The notes under the pieces were generated by a model. That model was not told the DNA's origin and made no database searches. It worked only from the letters and a program-made list of their open reading frames with translations. DNA of 64,000 nucleotides from contig DETD01000019.1 of the NCBI GenBank assembly GCA_002362105.1, positions 1 through 64,000 on the forward strand, in the 5' to 3' direction. Made by a program: the position numbers and the translations under genes. Shown here one piece after another: positions 32,087-41,397 of this stretch (within the stretch, counting starts at the first letter, position 1; each line of letters opens with the position of its first letter). The stretch is from Bacteroidales bacterium UBA3297 (GTDB lineage: Bacteria; Bacteroidota; Bacteroidia; Bacteroidales; Paludibacteraceae).

Positions 32087-32605
32087 ATGACCGAACTGTA
32101 CCTGGGCTTGGGCACCAATCTGGGTGACCGCCGCAAAAATTTGGAGAATGCCATCTACCTATGCCACAAGCTGATTGGCGTGTTCCGTGCCAATTCTAAT
32201 TTTTACGAGACTGCACCTTGGGGCTTCTGCAGCGAGAACAAGTTCTTGAACTGTGTTATTGTGCTCGACACCAAGTATCCGGCAGATTTGTGCTTGAAGA
32301 TGGCTAACGCCATTGAACGCGAGATGGGCCGTGTGCGTACAGGTGAGCCGGGCTACCACGACCGTGTGATTGACATCGACATCTTGCAATATGGCGACGA
32401 GGTCATTGACACCCCCGACTTGAAAGTGCCGCACCCGCTGATGCTGCAACGCGATTTCGTACTCCGTCCGCTTGCCGAAATCGCACCCAACCTGATACAC
32501 CCTGTGGTGGGCAAATGCTACCGCGACCTTTATGCCGACTTCCTGAAAGCGCAGGAAGAGGCGATGAAAAAGGCGATGGGTGGAAATGCTGACAAGGTTT
32601 GCTAA
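32087..32605 (+). CDS. folK: 2-amino-4-hydroxy-6-hydroxymethyldihydropteridine pyrophosphokinase
   Basis: A 172-residue HPPK, which pyrophosphorylates the pterin in folate synthesis. LGLGTNLGDRRKNLENAI, the YETAPWG loop, DRVIDIDIL (magnesium-binding Asp pair) and VPHPLMLQRDFVLRPLAEIAP are the family signatures. It is alone, 76 bp after purE. A weak hairpin (ccaacc/ggttgg, 32628-32653) follows it. Confidence 0.95.
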   Translation: MTELYLGLGTNLGDRRKNLENAIYLCHKLIGVFRANSNFYETAPWGFCSENKFLNCVIVLDTKYPADLCLKMANAIEREMGRVRTGEPGYHDRVIDIDILQYGDEVIDTPDLKVPHPLMLQRDFVLRPLAEIAPNLIHPVVGKCYRDLYADFLKAQEEAMKKAMGGNADKVC

Positions 32606-32759
32606 ACTGATACGTCTTTTGTTTTTTCGCCAACCTTTTTGGACGGGTTGGCGGCCCTTATAGGGTTTTCGTAACAAAATAAACCTTAATTTGTTTTCTA
32701 TGGCAGCAAATAAGCATGCGAGTATATCCCTCTACCGATAGGGGGGATTTTCCCTTAAG

Positions 32760-33134
32760 CTAACCTAATACTTTTGAGGCTAGGGCTTTCTGTATCGCCT
32801 TTATGTTCGTATTTCTGGAAAATTCTTTCTTGACGTGTCCTCCTCCTTTTATCCAGATGTCGAGTTCACAGTCTCCATCGAAGCTGCCGGCTGTTTCTAC
32901 CGAGAAGTATGAGATGTTAGAGTATGGAATGCTGAGGTATTCGCGCTTCGAACCCGTGACGCCCTGCACGTCGAGTAAGATAAGCCGTTTGTCGGTAAAC
33001 ACCCATTTGTCTCTCATAATCTTATATGCCAGCTCCATTTTTTCGTCGGGCAAAATAATATCGGCAAACTCTTTTTCTAGTTCTTTCAAGTCTATTGCAT
33101 CGGCATTGCCGAAAAGTTGGTTGAGTAATCCCAT
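32760..33134 (-). CDS. PH-domain (bPH_1) protein
   Basis: A 124-residue single-domain protein. YKIMRDKWVFTDKRLILLDV, KREYLSIPYSNISYFSVET and DIWIKGGGHVKKEFSRN are the strand pattern of bacterial pleckstrin-homology-like domain family bPH_1, with the last helix DIKAIQKAL-like. No signal peptide. Function of these domains is generally unknown. It is transcribed alone. Confidence 0.85.
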   Translation of the reverse strand: MGLLNQLFGNADAIDLKELEKEFADIILPDEKMELAYKIMRDKWVFTDKRLILLDVQGVTGSKREYLSIPYSNISYFSVETAGSFDGDCELDIWIKGGGHVKKEFSRNTNIKAIQKALASKVLG

Positions 33135-33577
33135 ATGGCGATTTTTTATTAGTTGATTGTCTGAATTAATTCAAAACTTATTTAAGTGACATCAAAACAA
33201 TCTCCCTAAATATATTAGATATTGATTGTTAAAGTATTGAATAGTTATCCGATGATATCTCTCTGATTTTCAGAACTAAGTTATAGAAAAGTTTTTATAT
33301 GAACAAGAGCGAGAGTCAAACGATGGACTAAATATAGAATGTCTTAAATGCCATTTCTCAAAATGGCTGGAAATGGCTTAAATACTAAGCGAACGGAATA
33401 TGTTTGCTTATATAGTATTGTATTCGCAAAATAAGCCGAAAACTTTGTTTGGACTAGACTTTGAATTGCTGAAAAAGGTGTAGCCAGAGGCCTGAAAAGT
33501 GGCTGTTGAGGTGCTGAAACAATGAGTTGAAGGCCGAAGAAGATGTGCTTATGCAAGGGGTGTTCTACTATAATACA
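33135..33577. other. AT-rich intergenic stretch
   Basis: About 440 bp between the PH-domain gene and the cellulase terminator, upstream of the former. I see a small perfect inverted repeat (gccattt/aaatggc, 33350-33367) but no gene or convincing promoter. Confidence 0.6.
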
Positions 33578-33612
33578 AACGCCGCCCGACATACCAAATG
33601 TCAGGCGGCGTT
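33578..33612 (-). terminator. Terminator of the GH5 cellulase gene
   Basis: aacgccgcc pairs with ggcggcgtt, enclosing gacat/atgtc; on the minus strand tttgtatt follows. It lies 24 bp past the stop. Confidence 0.8.
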
Positions 33613-33635
33613 GTTCTCTTTATTAGAGTGAAATA

Positions 33636-35531
33636 CTACTTTTTGCGTTTGTTTTCGTTCATACAGCTGTTAACCGATTTCATAGAAGGGTCGCGTAAAA
33701 CGCAGCGGATAAGGCTGCCCGACTCGGTCAACGAGTTCCAGCCGTTAGCGGCTGCATCTTTCTGCAGTGCGCTTGCACTTTCGCCCTTGTCGGCAAAACT
33801 CCAGTTACACCAGCTCAGGTTGTGCTTGCTGGCCCAAGTGAGCCAGTCGATAGTGGCATCCTTGAAGAAACCATTGTCGCCGCTGGCGTCGCTGGTGCCG
33901 AACTCGGTAATGAAGATTGGGGTTTTGTATGGAGCCTGCATTGCACGGTCGCCACGTTGGCGGAACGATTTGCCATGCGAGCCGGCGTAGAAGTGCAGGG
34001 TGTACATCACATCGGAATCTTCTATCTGTGCAAGTGCCGCAATGTCGATATCCTGACTCCAAACCGGAGTTCCTACCAGCACAACAGAGTTGTTGTCGTT
34101 TACTCGGATGGCTTCAATAATCTTGCGGCCATATTCGCGTACACGTGGCCAACTGACGTCGCCACCGTTTGGTTCGTTACATATCTCGTAGAGCACGTGT
34201 GCATCTTTAGCATGCTTTTTCGACATATAGTTCCAGAATTGCAAGGCCTTGCTGTAGTTCTCTTCGGCGAGCGGATCACCTGGGGTGAGGATGTGCCAGT
34301 CGATGATGCAGTAGATACCCTTCTTTGCACAAAGGTTCGATACACTGTCGATGTAGGTGTTCCATTCGGCATCGCTCTTCACAGCGCCTGTCGCATAACC
34401 GCTTTCCTGTACGTACATGGCGATACGGAGCACATTGATGTTCCAGTTGTCGACCAGCGTTGAAATGGCGTTAGGGTCGGTATAGATGTTGGTGAACCAC
34501 TGAACGCCGTGGGTGCTCATACCACGCAACTGGACAGGTTTGTCGTTCATGTCGCAGAGTTGGCTGTTTTTAACCTTCAACTTACCATAGGTGGCAACGG
34601 CCGAACCCTTCGGATAACGGCTGAGGTCGTAGGCCTGCCTTTCTTTCTCGACAGGGGCACTACTCCTGTAGAAGTAGGTCTTGTTTTTGGCACCATAGAT
34701 GTTGTCGTTTTCAATCTTGGTCTCCATAATCACATTACCGTCTTTGTTGTAGGTGTAGTCGGTGTACGACTTGCCAATGACACGGCGTATAACCTGGTTA
34801 TCGGCGTTGTAGTGGAGGCACTCTTTCAGGGTGTCGATTCTTTCACCTTTTTTAGTATAGGTGGTGATAGCGGTAATCTGGTTATTGCTGTTGTAGGTGT
34901 ACTCCTTCTGAACCAGATAGGTCTTCTTGCCGTTTTTCACTTCGGCAATCGAAACGAGTTCGTCGTTGCTGTTGTACTCGTATTCCTTCTGGCTGTCGGC
35001 AGTGCTGATTGACTTGATGTTACCTTTGCTGTTGAAGACGGTAACACTATTTTCGCCACCATCGGTCGAAGTGCAGGTCTCGGTGAGGATACCTTTCTTC
35101 TTCTTATAGGTAATGTTGGTGTGCTGGGTATATTTGCCGTCAATCGAAACGTTCTGCATTTCGGTCAACTGGTTGTTTTTATTGTAGTTGTAAGTATATA
35201 TGTGCGATGGAGAGTTGCCATCGTTCGAGGTAGTCTCTTTCAACGAGAAAGAACCGTCGGCATTGTAGGTCACCTGTACCTTGTCGACCTTAATACTGTT
35301 ACCGTTGAAACCTTCAATATCGGTAAGCCGGCCGTTCTCGTCATACTTATAGAAAGCCATACTGTCGACCCAGCCTCCCCACTCTCCCATAGTGCGGATG
35401 CTGTCTAGTCTGGCCCCCTGTAGAGATTTCAGCGCTTTATAGATATCGAAACGGCCTTCCATTGGCTGTCTGATGGCTTGTGTATTGAGCGCACACATGC
35501 TTATTAGCGGTAGTAGTAAAAGTTTCTTCAT
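33636..35531 (-). CDS. GH5 endoglucanase with N-terminal YD-like repeats
   Basis: A 631-residue secreted enzyme. The start at 35531 opens the signal peptide MKKLLLLPLISMCALNTQA. Residues about 45-285 hold tandem YD/RHS-like repeats (YKYDENGRLTDIE, YTYNYNKNNQLTEMQ, YEYNSNDELVSI, YTYNSNNQITAI, YTYNKDGNV). The C-terminal half is glycoside hydrolase family 5 (subfamily 2-like): acid/base Glu453 in YEICNEPNG, nucleophile Glu543 in FITEFGTSD, plus YCIIDWHILTPGDP and YTLHFYAGSHG. It would cut beta-1,4-glucans. YD repeats in front of a GH5 domain are unusual. No T9SS tail is visible. Confidence 0.88.
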   Translation of the reverse strand: MKKLLLLPLISMCALNTQAIRQPMEGRFDIYKALKSLQGARLDSIRTMGEWGGWVDSMAFYKYDENGRLTDIEGFNGNSIKVDKVQVTYNADGSFSLKETTSNDGNSPSHIYTYNYNKNNQLTEMQNVSIDGKYTQHTNITYKKKKGILTETCTSTDGGENSVTVFNSKGNIKSISTADSQKEYEYNSNDELVSIAEVKNGKKTYLVQKEYTYNSNNQITAITTYTKKGERIDTLKECLHYNADNQVIRRVIGKSYTDYTYNKDGNVIMETKIENDNIYGAKNKTYFYRSSAPVEKERQAYDLSRYPKGSAVATYGKLKVKNSQLCDMNDKPVQLRGMSTHGVQWFTNIYTDPNAISTLVDNWNINVLRIAMYVQESGYATGAVKSDAEWNTYIDSVSNLCAKKGIYCIIDWHILTPGDPLAEENYSKALQFWNYMSKKHAKDAHVLYEICNEPNGGDVSWPRVREYGRKIIEAIRVNDNNSVVLVGTPVWSQDIDIAALAQIEDSDVMYTLHFYAGSHGKSFRQRGDRAMQAPYKTPIFITEFGTSDASGDNGFFKDATIDWLTWASKHNLSWCNWSFADKGESASALQKDAAANGWNSLTESGSLIRCVLRDPSMKSVNSCMNENKRKK

Positions 35532-36201
35532 GTTGTAATTTTTTATTTCAAATTGTCTTTCTTTGAAGTTTTTTGTGCAATATAGTGCTTTTTTTTGATT
35601 CAAATCAAGAAAATTTGTATGATATAAAACATACTTTTGGTGATTTACGGTGGGTTATAAGGCGTGTTTTAACTTCTTATGACCCTTAATTGGTGTCTAA
35701 TTTGCTGTTTTTTAGTTCAATAATTTTTGATGTTGAATACTACAACTTATTTTTATAGTAGTGTTAAATAAATTAGTACTTTTTTGTTTCAGGCAATAAA
35801 TTATGAATTACTACCTTCTCAACAATTTGTTATAGATGAATTACAATCTGGCACTACTCAAATGTAGTATAAATATCCGATTATAAAAAATCCATCGGCA
35901 TAAATTTTCGGTCATTTGTAAAAATTTGTCTTGGTTAAGTAATTTTTAGGGTGTGGAGACAAATTGTGCTGGTGTCTGCTTGCTTTACCGTCGTTTTATT
36001 AGGTCGGTCTGCTGTATAGTTTTTCCACTATTTTATGGTGTAGTCAGTTCCAATAATGTGAACCGACACTTCTTTAGCTCATTGTAGAGAATGTAGACCG
36101 AAACCCTATTCTTTAATATTATATACTATTATGTATTGTGGCTGACGCAGTAGCATCCGTGCCAGGTTTCCCAGCTTTGGGTGCGTAACTATATGGACAA
36201 T
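35532..36201. other. Long AT-rich intergenic stretch
   Basis: About 670 bp upstream of the cellulase gene with no open frame of note, no tRNA and no riboswitch I can recognise. Several short poly-A/T tracts are present. Confidence 0.6.
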
Positions 36202-36234
36202 AAAAAAGCGACTTGATCACCAAGTCGCTTTTTT
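36202..36234. terminator. Strong symmetric terminator
   Basis: A 14-bp perfect stem with a 5-base loop and T-runs in both directions. Confidence 0.85.
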
Positions 36235-36298
36235 CAACACACACAAGGTTTAAGTTTAAATTGTAGTTCTGTTGTTTCTAAGTTTGCTTTTGATGTAA
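36202..36298 (-). ncRNA. Candidate small RNA ending in a perfect terminator
   Basis: A minus-strand TATCTTTG box (36306-36299) is followed, about 60-90 bp downstream, by a perfect hairpin (aaaaaagcgacttg / caagtcgctttttt, 36202-36234) with T-runs on both sides. Between them there is no ATG-started frame. A transcript of roughly 90 bases is possible. Alternatively the hairpin just ends read-through from the large gene that stops at 36567. Confidence 0.35.
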
Positions 36299-36566
36299 CA
36301 AAGATAGGGTGGCTTTTTGAGTTTCACTTCCTATTTCTGTTTCGAATAGTGGTGAATTTTGTATCAAAATCGTGGCATATTAAGCACGGTTTATGTGACA
36401 AAAGTCGATATTTTACTCTTACCTTGAGCGTGTAAGTTGTTGGTTTACTACTTGTTTTATTTTTTGTCTTGTACCCAGTTGCGCCAATTGGTGTAGGGTG
36501 TTGTGTAAGGAAAAAATCAACCCTTTTACAATTGGATAAACTGAAAATACTATTAGTTGCCAGTGG

Positions 36567-39500
36567 CTATTTTGTAACAACCGTCTTCCGTCCGTTAACC
36601 ACATATATGCCGGCAGGAAGGTGTTTGGTTAGCCTCATTCCCGCCTGCATGTAGAACAAATCGGTCAGTTGTCCGGCTGTGTTGTAGATGCCAATCCAGC
36701 TACCTTGGTCGCCCGTTTCAACAGTTATGGAGTTTTCGCCACCCCAGACGTTTATAGCCGGCTGGTTGTTGGAGGTTGTGTGGTGGCCGGTGTAGTCAAT
36801 GCCGGCCAAATCCATCACCTCGTGCCTTGTCAGAATCAGCCAGCGTTGCGAGGTGGCCGAGTTCCGGTGGTCGAAGCTAGTGGCTGTGGCGGTGCTGTTG
36901 TTGGCGGCTGTAAGGGCCGACGGCTTGTTGGTGCCGTTGTTGAACACCATCCAGTACGATTTCAGGTTGAATTTGCCGAAGGTGGTGTTCTCGCGCGAAC
37001 CCAGCAACTGCATACCGTAGTTGTCGGTGGAGTTGAGCGATGCCTGGTTGCCAGTGTTAGCCAGCGACTTGCCTGTTTGTGTATTTACAAAACTGTACAG
37101 TTGGGTGTTGGGGTCGAAGAAGATTTGCCAGGTGTAGGAAGGGTCGGCCAGAGCCGCTTCCCAGCTGTTGCTCCCAATTGCCACTCCGTTACCGTTTGCT
37201 TTCAGCATCGGTATCTGGTTGCCGTTGGTGCTGTTGGCCGGTACTATGTAGTAGGTGTTGTCGTCTTCTTGTGTGAAGGTGTAGGCAGGGGTGGCGAAAG
37301 CACCGTAAACAGGGGGTAGGAAGTCTTCGCCCAAGGCCTGTGTAATGAGGGCGTTGGCATAGTAGAGAATGCGGGTGCCGTCGTCTTCGTGCGCACCGTT
37401 AATGCCATACGGCCAGAAGTGCGTTTTGTCGCCTTTCAGGTGTGCGTTTTCGTCGTTTTCGAGGAAGTTCAGCACTTGGTCGGTGCGCTCGCCCAACCAT
37501 ATTCCGGTTGTAGTACCTTGGCGGTAGATATCGGAGTTGTACCAGTGGTCGGTTGTACCCACACCCACGGCATGGGCCATCTCGTGCTGAATGGTTCCTG
37601 TGCGCTGGTAGCTGCTGTTAGGGCCTACGCGCATAGAGCCTCCGTAGCTGCAGTCGGCTGTTTCGGTGCTGGCACCGTACGAAACAGAGAGGTGCACGCC
37701 GTTAATGCTGGTAATGTTGTTCCAAATGTCGACGGCGTCGGCTATGGCTGCGTTTATGCGGGCATCTTCCTCATCAGAACCGCCGTTGTTGTAGGTCCAG
37801 GTGATGCCTCCCATAGGCAGGGTGCAGATTTTCACGCATTCGCCGTAACCCACGGTGTAGTTCTCGCTAATGGCGTATGCCCTCACGTAGTAGAAAGTGG
37901 CGGGTTGCAGTCCTTCGAGCACGTAAATGTCACCATTGTTGCTGTACGAGAGGGTAGAGCGCTGGTCGGTTACCGTAGGGTTGTAGTGGGTAGCCCAGCA
38001 GAAACCTTTTTCAAGGTATTTGCCGTTACCGAACGATGCGCGCCCGAACGCCATGGTTGCTCCACGCAGTACGCGCGGGTCGGTTGCGACGGTCGGACTT
38101 TCGCCGGTGGCGTTGGCTATTCTGAAGGCCAGCATGGCCGACTGCAGGGCGGTAATCGACTTTTCTATCTCCACATGGTCTGGGGTCTCACTCTCCAGAC
38201 CGTATTTTGCGGCCTGTATGGCAGCATTCAGTTGGCTTTTGCCTTTCGGGTATTGCTCAACGAGCAATTCGGCTTGTTCCACTTCTTCGGCGAGTCTGCC
38301 GTATTGGTTGGCCGAGGCTTTCGCCGTCGTAGCGGCCCTTTTCAGTGCGGCGGCAATTGCCGGCAGAGTAGAAGGGTCGGCTTTCTGCATCCACTCTTCA
38401 GCTTGGTCGACGGCCGTTTGCAGGTTGGTACGGTCGTCCTTGTTCATCCGTCCGTCCAACAGGTTTTTCGCTTTTCCGATACGTTGTTCCAGTTCGTTTT
38501 TATAGTCGTCGGTGCTGGCAGCACTGTACGACAGTCTGAAATTGTCGAGTGTGACCCAGTTGCCCGAGGCATTTTCTCCCACTATGCCTATGGTGAGTTG
38601 GTCTTCAATATGTAGGAAGCGGAGGGTGTAGCTTTGGGCTTCCGAAACGGCCAGACTGTCGTTGCCGGCAATAATCCAAACACCGGTTTGTCCGTTTTTT
38701 CCGTTTTGGGTGTTTTGTGCGCCAACCGTCAGCTGGTAGACGCCCATTGGCAGTTCGGCTTCCAGCGTCTGGCTCAGACTGACGTCGCCCACGCTGTTTC
38801 CGGTACTTACCCATTTTTCGATGTAGGTGTTACCCGATTTCAGGGTGAACGAGTTGTTGGTCTGGCTCTTGAGGTTTGTCGAGGACCAGCCTTTCAGTCC
38901 CTCCTCAAAATTCGGATTGACGATGTAGCCCGTCATGTCGACCGGATTGCCCGGTGTGGCGTTGGCCCAGTTGTAAAGAACTATCTGGTGGTTCAGTTTG
39001 CTGTCGAGTAGGAAGAGTTCGCTGAAGGAGGCTGTGCCGCCAATGGCTATTTGCGCCTCGTCTATAACTTCTTTGAGGGCTGCGGCTTCATTCCCGTTGC
39101 CATTCCCGTAAAGATTCTGGGCCTTGTCGACGGTCTGTTGCAGCAGTTTGCGCTGGTTGTTGGTCAGGGTGCCGTCGTCACCGACTAGAATTAGTCTGAC
39201 GAAGTCGGTCACCACCTTTGCCGAGTTAGCCGAGCCGCCCGAGGTACCTTTGAAACCGATTTGAATCCGTCCGGCTGTGGTGGCGGAAAGCGAGAAAGAC
39301 ACCTCGTCGAGTGTCCAGCTGTTTAAAGGGAATGCGTTGATGGAAGACAGTGCCGTGCTGCCGTTGTTGGGAATCCAACCCAGCAGGCTGCTTCCTGCGG
39401 TGGCGTTGCTGCCGTTGTAGAAAGCCGACTGCAGTTTGTAAGATCCGGCTGGCAGTTGCACGTCTTGGTAGTATTTTAGTGGTTGGTCCCAGCCGGTGCT

Positions 39501-39809
39501 TAGGGCGAGGCAGCCGCCTTTCGAGCCGTTGTAGCCGCTGGCCGGCACTTTGCCGTTTGTGTTAAAGGTTTTAGCCGTTCCCAGTTCGTAGATGCCGGTA
39601 ACGGTATAGTCGACTTCAATGTCTTGCGTCCAGCCATAGATGGGAAGAATCTCTTGGCTGACGTTGCCGTTGTCGTTCACGGTATAGTCGAAGTAGGCGG
39701 CATTGTCGAAGCCCGCATTGTTCAGATACAGGTCGGTAATGTCGATGTCTGCCCACAAAAGGGTGGGAGAAAGCAGGGCTCCTGCCAGTGTAAGTAGGTA
39801 TTTTCTCAT
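36567..39809 (-). CDS. Large secreted metallopeptidase with T9SS-like tail
   Basis: A 1080-residue exported protein; the start at 39809 opens MRKYLLTLAGALLSPTLLWA. In order: two galactose-binding-like beta modules (about 25-215 and 300-440: NPNFEEGLKGWSSTN), helical FIVAR-like segments (about 445-600), an FN3-like module, a metallopeptidase region with HEMAHAVGVGTTDHW near residue 742, and a ricin-lectin-like beta-trefoil (about 860-1000: YYIVPANSTNGNQIPML, KSLANTGNQ). It ends in SWIGIYNTAGQLTDLFYMQA and LPAGIYVVNGRKTVVTK, a T9SS type A-like tail. HExxHxxGxxxxD resembles metzincin sites. Probably a glycoprotein-targeting protease. Confidence 0.8.
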   Translation of the reverse strand: MRKYLLTLAGALLSPTLLWADIDITDLYLNNAGFDNAAYFDYTVNDNGNVSQEILPIYGWTQDIEVDYTVTGIYELGTAKTFNTNGKVPASGYNGSKGGCLALSTGWDQPLKYYQDVQLPAGSYKLQSAFYNGSNATAGSSLLGWIPNNGSTALSSINAFPLNSWTLDEVSFSLSATTAGRIQIGFKGTSGGSANSAKVVTDFVRLILVGDDGTLTNNQRKLLQQTVDKAQNLYGNGNGNEAAALKEVIDEAQIAIGGTASFSELFLLDSKLNHQIVLYNWANATPGNPVDMTGYIVNPNFEEGLKGWSSTNLKSQTNNSFTLKSGNTYIEKWVSTGNSVGDVSLSQTLEAELPMGVYQLTVGAQNTQNGKNGQTGVWIIAGNDSLAVSEAQSYTLRFLHIEDQLTIGIVGENASGNWVTLDNFRLSYSAASTDDYKNELEQRIGKAKNLLDGRMNKDDRTNLQTAVDQAEEWMQKADPSTLPAIAAALKRAATTAKASANQYGRLAEEVEQAELLVEQYPKGKSQLNAAIQAAKYGLESETPDHVEIEKSITALQSAMLAFRIANATGESPTVATDPRVLRGATMAFGRASFGNGKYLEKGFCWATHYNPTVTDQRSTLSYSNNGDIYVLEGLQPATFYYVRAYAISENYTVGYGECVKICTLPMGGITWTYNNGGSDEEDARINAAIADAVDIWNNITSINGVHLSVSYGASTETADCSYGGSMRVGPNSSYQRTGTIQHEMAHAVGVGTTDHWYNSDIYRQGTTTGIWLGERTDQVLNFLENDENAHLKGDKTHFWPYGINGAHEDDGTRILYYANALITQALGEDFLPPVYGAFATPAYTFTQEDDNTYYIVPANSTNGNQIPMLKANGNGVAIGSNSWEAALADPSYTWQIFFDPNTQLYSFVNTQTGKSLANTGNQASLNSTDNYGMQLLGSRENTTFGKFNLKSYWMVFNNGTNKPSALTAANNSTATATSFDHRNSATSQRWLILTRHEVMDLAGIDYTGHHTTSNNQPAINVWGGENSITVETGDQGSWIGIYNTAGQLTDLFYMQAGMRLTKHLPAGIYVVNGRKTVVTK

Positions 39810-39923
39810 ATTGCTAATTTCAAACACTCTTTAACCTGCGCAAACAGGCTTAATACATTTAAGTGGATAAAATTAACAAATATTCTTCATAATCAGTTAG
39901 GTGCGCTGCCGAATTGTTGGCTT

Positions 39924-41378
39924 TTAGCGTTTCCAGAATGCTGGTGTAAACAAGAAGAGGACGGTAAACAGCTCTAAGCGGCCCAAAAGCATCAGGAAGC
40001 TGAATATCCATTTCGCAACAATAGGCAGGTCGTAGAAGTTGCCTGTGTCGTAACTTCCGAAGCCCAGACCAATGTTCGCTATGCCCGATATTGAAACGCC
40101 AATAGCGTCGGCTGGTCTGATGCCTATGAACATAAGGATGATGGTTGCAAATATGGCGATGCTTGTAAACAGCAAGATGAAGGCTACCACGCCGTTGGTG
40201 GTGTCGGCGCTTATCACTTTATTGTTCAGTTTCAGCGGAATGATGGCGCGCGGATGCAGCAGGCGTTTGAACTCGAGGTAACTGTTCTTTACCACTAGTA
40301 CTATGCGGACAATTTTAATGCCTCCGGTGGTAGAGCCCGAGCTACCGCCTACGCACATGGCTACCAACAGCAGTATCCAGAGGGCTGGTGTCCAGTTCAT
40401 AAAGTTGTCGATGGAATGCCCGGTGCCAGTGATGCACGACAGGCTCATAAAGGTAGATTTTCGGATGGTCTCTCCGATGGTCGGACTCGGATTCTGTATA
40501 AGGTTGGTCACCGAACAGATGGTTGCCAGTACGATGACGATAATCGACATGTAGCGGAACTCTTCGTCGCGTAGCGCCTGGTGGAATTTGCCGGGTTTGA
40601 AGAATAGCGAGACCGAAAAGTTGATGGAGCTGATGAACATACAGCCGATTGCCGCCCAGTGGATGAAGTCCGAGTTCCAGAAGGCCAAACTGTTGTTCTT
40701 GGTGGAGAATCCGCCAGTGCTGACGGTGGTAAAGACGTGGCAGAAATTGTCGAAGCTGTCCATACCTCCCATAAAGAAGAATATAAAGGTTACGGCCGAT
40801 ACCACAATGTAGTGGCCCCATAGCATGCAGGCGGTTTGTCGCACGCGCGGACTCATCTTGGTCTTTACCGGACCCGTCGCCTCTGCCACGTAGATGAACA
40901 TGCCGCCAAAGCCCAATACCAGCGAGAGCACTATGATTCCCATACCGCCCAGCCACTGCGTAAAGCAACGCCAGATGTTCACACTGTGGGGCAGCGATTC
41001 CACGTCGCGCATTACGCTGGCTCCGGTAGTGGTGAAGCCAGACATCGACTCGAAGAAGGCGTCGGTAAAGTTGTTGGCTGCTCCGCATAACAGGAATGCG
41101 ATGCCCGAGAAAACCGAGAACCACACCCAGATGGAGGCCACAATAAGGTAGCCCTCGCGCTTACCCCAGTCGCCATGGTGCTTGCGGAAAGGCAGGGCAA
41201 AAAGCAGGCCCGTGCCCGCTGTGATAACGATGCTGTCGACCCAGTCGATAACGTGCGTTTCGCCATAACCAATGGCCACAGACAAAGGAATCAGCATACA
41301 TACTGATTCTAGTAGTAGGAGTGAGCCAAAGGCGTAGCTTAACAGCTTTATATTGAGTAAGGGTCTCTTGCGTTCCAT
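39924..41378 (-). CDS. trkH: Trk potassium uptake channel subunit TrkH
   Basis: A 484-residue inner-membrane channel of the Trk/Ktr/HKT class. The four pore-loop signatures are visible: SGFTTTGASVM, TTVSTGGFST, SLSCITGTGHS and the last repeat ISGIANIGLGFGSY, with GGSSGSTTGGIKI before the last. Its partner trkA lies 19 bp upstream on the same strand, so the two form one operon for K+ uptake. Confidence 0.95.
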   Translation of the reverse strand: MERKRPLLNIKLLSYAFGSLLLLESVCMLIPLSVAIGYGETHVIDWVDSIVITAGTGLLFALPFRKHHGDWGKREGYLIVASIWVWFSVFSGIAFLLCGAANNFTDAFFESMSGFTTTGASVMRDVESLPHSVNIWRCFTQWLGGMGIIVLSLVLGFGGMFIYVAEATGPVKTKMSPRVRQTACMLWGHYIVVSAVTFIFFFMGGMDSFDNFCHVFTTVSTGGFSTKNNSLAFWNSDFIHWAAIGCMFISSINFSVSLFFKPGKFHQALRDEEFRYMSIIVIVLATICSVTNLIQNPSPTIGETIRKSTFMSLSCITGTGHSIDNFMNWTPALWILLLVAMCVGGSSGSTTGGIKIVRIVLVVKNSYLEFKRLLHPRAIIPLKLNNKVISADTTNGVVAFILLFTSIAIFATIILMFIGIRPADAIGVSISGIANIGLGFGSYDTGNFYDLPIVAKWIFSFLMLLGRLELFTVLFLFTPAFWKR

Positions 41379-41397
41379 TTTATTAGTTTAGTCCCAG

